Shown here one piece after another: positions 56,665 through 60,420 of a stretch of DNA of 60,420 nucleotides. Below the pieces are notes generated by a model. It had not been told where the DNA came from. It saw only the letters and a list, made by a program, of their open reading frames with translations, and did not search any database. Each line of letters starts with the position of its first letter. Position 1 is the first letter of the stretch. Source of the stretch: Vitrella brassicaformis (taxonomy: Eukaryota > Sar > Vitrellaceae); contig CDMY01000491.1 of assembly GCA_001179505.1 (NCBI GenBank), forward strand, positions 6,461 through 66,880, read 5' to 3'. The translations under genes were made by a program, and so were the position numbers.

Positions 56665-57581
56665 CTCGTGTGATTGATAGATCAAAACGGTTGCGAGTGG
56701 GTTGTGTCTGATCGATCAATGAAAAGCGTTGCCCCTCCTTCAACTTGATGGCATGTCCGTACAGCGCAGCACATGCATCAGCAAAAGTCCAAGTCATTAC
56801 ACAAGTCCACTTACACTTACAGCGAACTTAATCGTCAGTCAGTGCCGATACTATCCTAAAGACTCTGTTCCGATCTCGGAAGGAAAGAAGATCTATGGAA
56901 TCCGTGCTGGTGACAGTGACAGCGTTCATTTTTTCATTCATTCATTCATTCGCGTCTCCTATGAACGCATGAAATGCATTCATGGAAACGATTAGCAGCC
57001 CTGCAAAAACGAGGCAGAGACCAGGGCGGGTGTCCGGCACACCAAGGTTTCCCTTGGCTACCCCTGGATTTCGTAAAAGGCCAGTTCGTTTTCACCCTGA
57101 TGGCGGCAGGGCTGCCCGGCTTGCATACTCCCCTGGGCCGGGGGAGGTGGTGTGCCAGGTATATGTCGTGGGGGTGCGTGTACGCGTCTGTCTTGTATGC
57201 TCGGTGTCCGTGGGTGTCGTGTGTGCACAGGTTGGTAGAGGGTCCTGAAAGAAGATCATGGAATCCGTGCACAATGACAGCGTCACTATGCATTGTTGAC
57301 ACCCATGTCTCGACCCATGTCATTGTTGACAAGATCGCGTTGGCGGTGCTCCCGGGTCGGCTTGTGGTTGTGCCGATGGAGCGGTGTCTAGTAGTAGAAT
57401 GGGTGAGTGATGTAACTTTGAACGACGGACACTATGCCAACCTCCAGAGGGCCCGAGTGGCCACACTGGAGCGTGAAAAAGCTTCACCAAGCAACATTGA
57501 ATCAACAGTTCAACAGTCCAATGCCAGCTCATTCAGTTTTAACATCATTTTCCCCGATCTTGCTCCTGTTTTGTCCTTCCC
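56665..57581. other. Intergenic with repeat B copy
   Basis: A TTCA run is at about 56930-56950. Repeat B (GGAGGTGGTGTGCCAGGTAT and flanks) is at about 57098-57215, matching 20826-20940. Open frames across it are not supported as genes. Confidence 0.5.
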
Positions 57582-58045
57582 TAATGTGAGGAGGCCTGAC
57601 GTTTGAGCAGGGTCAGTGCGGTGAAGGGCGCGCCTTACGGCTCAGACCGGTTATCTGAGTGGCGGAGGAGTTCGTGTCGTGATCCGAATTGTCCCGAGTT
57701 CGAACCCAACGCAGCTACTGAAAGCGCCACTCGAGTCAATACCGCCACAGGGTCGGGGCCGAGTTGAGTGTTTGAGAAATGTGAGGAGGCCTGACGTTTG
57801 AGCAGGATCAGTGCGGTGAAGGGCGCGCCTTACGCCTCAGACCGCTTAGCGCCACTCGAGTCAATACCGCCACAGGGTCGGGGCCGAGTTGAGTGTTTGA
57901 GAAATGTGAGGAGGCCTGACGTTTGAGCAGGATCAGTGCGGTGAAGGGCGCGCCTTACGCCTCAGACCGCTTATCTGAGTGGCGGAGGAGTTCCTGTCGT
58001 GATCCGAATTGTCCCGAGTTCGAACCCAACGCAGCTACTGAAAAA
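57582..58045 (+). repeat. tRNA-like tandem element, three copies (SINE-like)
   Basis: Units start TGTGAGGAGGCCTGACGTTT at about 57583, 57779 and 57903. The full unit is about 195 bp; the middle copy lacks about 70 bp. Inside lie TGAGTGGCGGAGGAG, close to a pol III A box (TRGCnnAnnnGG), and GAGTTCGAACCC, an excellent B box (GGTTCGAnnCC), about 45 bp apart. This spacing is tRNA-like, so the unit is probably a tRNA-derived SINE or a tRNA pseudogene array. No full cloverleaf was drawn. Confidence 0.6.
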
Positions 58046-58212
58046 CTCACTTGGCATGTCAGTTTCATAGCTGCTCAATTCGTGGTTAAGGGTAAGATTG
58101 TCCGTGTGTCCATGCGCTGGGACGGTCGATTACATGTTCGCATCTAAACTATTGACAGCAACGATCAAAACATTCGCTACCTACCCATGCTCCACCCACC
58201 CACACCCTGCAA

Positions 58213-58737
58213 TCAACGAGGGTGGAAAGGCCCCCGCTCTAGCGGCAGCCCCTCAGCAAAACCCGCCCTCTCCTGCCCATTCCACCTACTTGCCCGCCAC
58301 GCCCTGCTCCGCACCATGTGTGCGTTGCCCTTTTGCAGCAGCACACTAAGTCGAGCCCACCACCTCTCCACTGCTGTCTCACGAAAAAACTCCACATCGC
58401 CCTCCTCCATATAGACAGGTGGCCGCATGTGCCGGGCCATACGGTTGAGAAGGGCAGCTGCCTCGTCCCCCCACCGCCCGTAGCTCTCCGCCGATAGTGG
58501 CTCAATTCTAGAACACGGCAGAGATGCTGACATCTCCCTCCCTTCATCAGCGCAGCGGTATATCATCAATGATGAGGTGAAATGCTCTTCAGTGTCATGT
58601 TTCTTCTCGTGTGTTAACTGTCCGTGTGTCATTTCATGCCACCCTGTAGCATTCCCTCCCTTCAACTGCTGGGCTCCGAACAGCACCATTGTCGACTGCA
58701 GGGTGCGGAAGGCGCATGAATATGACACATGATACAT
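58213..58737 (-). pseudogene. Non-LTR retroelement C-terminal fragment, copy 3
   Basis: Minus-strand frame with IEPLSAESYGRWGDEAAALL, then a WARLSVLLQKGNAHMV tail, parallel to copies 1 and 2 (ETFGRWG ... LSVALMRWNAFQV). The start of the nuclease-like part is missing or diverged. Flanking sequence near 58540-58660 is shared with about 13490-13610, another relic. Confidence 0.7.
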
Positions 58738-58952
58738 CTCACGTGTACATCAACACATCCGCTGAGAAAGATCACAGACAGTGACAAAAACTCCTTCCTC
58801 CGCTTCGCTATCCGAATGGCCCAACCCGCCAATGACCATTCGCATGGATACAGGACCGGCTGCTGTGCAGCGCGTCTTCCTCTCAGGCGTGGGAGTCCTG
58901 GCACCCTGCTGAAGCTGTCATTCATGTGTGTTTTCACTCGTGCCACAGCAAC

Positions 58953-59671
58953 ATGACGTCGCAGCACCTCGCGAGTGCACACGAGTCCAAGCACGAGTCC
59001 CGGGATTTGTTGTTCGTCGAGTTCCTCTCCCGACCGTTTGTAAACACTGTAGCCTGTGCGGGCTTAGCTCACTCAGCCTCTTCATTCGCCTTCTGATGAT
59101 ATGCCCTCAGCTTCCCTCGGGTACGTAGCCTCACAGAAACCCATTGTGGTCACTCACTACCCCTCATCATGCAAAAACACGATGGCGACTCTGCTGTTCA
59201 GGCAAGGCGATGGCCTCCGACTTCTTGCTGTTGTGTTTCTGACCAGTGTTCGGGTGCCTGGCTCCCCCTTGCCTTGGCTTCTCTGCCCCTCCGCCTTCTC
59301 ATGATGCGCGTCCCAAGAACGGTCCCCCTATCAACGGTGGTGGTCGTGGGCGTCCCACCTTCACCTTCCAGCATCGTCGCATCGCCACCAACAACATCCA
59401 CACATGGTGAGCACCACCAGTCACATTGTCAAGAGATCTGTGCGCTCAAGTCGCCCTCTGTCTGTCTGTGTGTCGTTTCAGGGCTCTTCGGAACTGGGAT
59501 TCACAGTGCCTACAAGCCTGTCTAACGCAATGGCGTCAAGGACAGAGCGTCCAAGCGATACGACGCCAAGGGGAGGTGATCAAAGTGATGGCTGGGCGAG
59601 CTTCATGCTACCGAGGCGAAGTAGCATCCCAGCAGCAGACGCGGATCCAGCACCGAGACGAGTTGGTCTGA
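58953..59671 (+). CDS. Unrecognised protein, at least 3 exons
   Basis: Exons 58953-59039 (MTSQHLASAHESKHESRDLL...), 59247-59406 and 59482-59671. A tiny 10-nt exon near 59112-59121 would be needed to keep phase between the first two. Readable parts: a Gly/Arg-rich NGGGRGRPTFTFQHRR stretch and a helix-rich end (ALRNWDSQCLQACLTQWRQG ... SQQQTRIQHRDELV). No family recognised. The RGG-like piece suggests nucleic-acid binding, with low certainty. Confidence 0.45.
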
Positions 59672-59952
59672 AATCGCGCGTGAGATCACCGACGACCCCG
59701 AACGCGTGCCGCCCTTTTTCTCTTCCCGTCTTCCATCATGCTGACTGACATGGTTGGTACACCGAATCTCTCTCGTGGCTGCAGTCGGACTGCCTCTATC
59801 CGACCGCACGTGTGGCTTGATTTGCCTGCCACTGTCATCTCTTGAGTGTGCTCACTCCCTCATGACACGTAAGCACATACACGCACATGCACAAACACGC
59901 ACACATACACGAACACGAACACATACATGAACACGTATCCCTCTCCCGCAGA

Positions 59953-60161
59953 TAGATGCGTGTTTTGAAAGGCGGCGCAGGGCGTCCATCGTCCATGTCC
60001 ATGCTTTCTCGCTCACAAGCACGTCATGCCGCTTCGGACCCCACGTCTTTCCCAACTACGCACTCTGCCTTTTCCCCTCCTTCTTTGCTGGCACGCCCGG
60101 TTGACCTCGGCCAACCGACCACGTCACCACAGAAGGATAATCACATTGCAACAGTGCTCAG
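59953..60161 (+). CDS. Possible exon of an unrecognised gene continuing past the window
   Basis: Between CCCGCAG and CTCA|GTGAGT borders lies an open stretch with ATG at 59956 (MRVLKGGAGRPSSMSMLSRS...), Ser/Pro-rich. No domain. It may belong to the gene upstream or to a new one. Confidence 0.35.
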
Positions 60162-60167
60162 TGAGTA

Positions 60168-60420
60168 GACGACGCATATACATACACATACATATACACA
60201 TACACATGCACATGCACAAGCGGCAAGACATGCACACGAGTGAGGATGGTCGAGTCGATCTTCTCGCCTTCTCCCATGCAATTATGTAATCATGTAATCA
60301 TGCAGTCATGTAGTGATACACCCTCAGCAGCAACACAGGTATACACACACACACACACACACACATGTAACACACCCCCACACACATTCATGCACATAGA
60401 AAAGTGGATGCTGTGCCTGC
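60168..60420. repeat. Microsatellites at the window end
   Basis: CATATACATACACA runs (about 60170-60215), ATCATGTAATCATGCAGTC direct repeats (about 60285-60315) and a CA run (about 60343-60365). No gene seen. Confidence 0.7.

Noticed and set aside
56974-57606. Plus-strand frame of 210 codons
   Set aside because: Runs through repeat B and into the tRNA-like repeat; composition is not protein-like in the middle.
57640-57730. True tRNA gene
   Set aside because: A- and B-box-like motifs exist, but no clear acceptor stem or anticodon arm could be drawn.

Overview
The window is nuclear DNA of a eukaryote. Its genes are cut by many short introns, mostly about 40-90 nt with GT-AG borders, and they lie on both strands at close spacing. 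The families point to an alveolate, most likely a photosynthetic relative of apicomplexans (a chromerid such as Vitrella or Chromera). The main clues are a secreted cysteine-rich protein of the oocyst-wall (COWP) type, a kinase with an N-terminal MGNFAC acylation motif, and an interstitial CCCTAAA repeat. The organism call is inference. Exon models below were built by hand; where I call a model complete, exon lengths and splice phases agree across the whole gene.

Layout. 1-0.8 kb: decayed retroelement end. 1.5-3.8 kb: COWP-like wall protein (-). 5.7-6.4 kb: GroES/Cpn10 co-chaperonin (-). 7.3-9.05 kb: GPN1 GTPase (-). 9.07-13.7 kb: two related PIF1-helicase mobile-element copies plus a dispersed repeat. 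14.8-15.1 kb: assembly gap. 15.8-18.3 kb: UBXN7-like Cdc48/p97 adaptor (-), divergent by 62 bp from a myristoylated protein kinase (+, 18.4-20.2 kb). 22.5-27.6 kb: very large extracellular protein with PKD-like, IPT/TIG and sorbosone-dehydrogenase-like propeller regions (+). 29.8-32.3 kb: GH16-PAN-PAN-transmembrane ectoenzyme (-), with a decayed tandem copy at 33.1-33.7 kb.

34-45 kb is a repeat-rich stretch. It holds a second gap, several unrecognised genes, a single-exon ankyrin-type gene (-, 38.7-40.4 kb), an orphan ZFAND1-like zinc-finger exon and a family of CCAGTT-core minisatellites. 45.5-48.7 kb: large nuclear, possibly transposase-derived gene (-). 49.9 kb and 58.2 kb: two more ends of the retroelement family seen at position 1. 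50.7-51.4 kb: small CCCH zinc-finger protein (+). 53.2-54.2 kb: YIPF6 Golgi membrane protein (-). 55.5-56.7 kb: acidic zinc-ribbon protein (+). 57.6-58.0 kb: tRNA-like tandem repeat. 59-60.4 kb: two poorly known genes (+).

No shared pathway links the neighbours. Housekeeping genes (Cpn10, GPN1, UBXN7, YIPF6) alternate with cell-surface or wall genes (COWP, the propeller protein, GH16-PAN) and mobile DNA. No CRISPR, operon or rRNA/tRNA gene was found.
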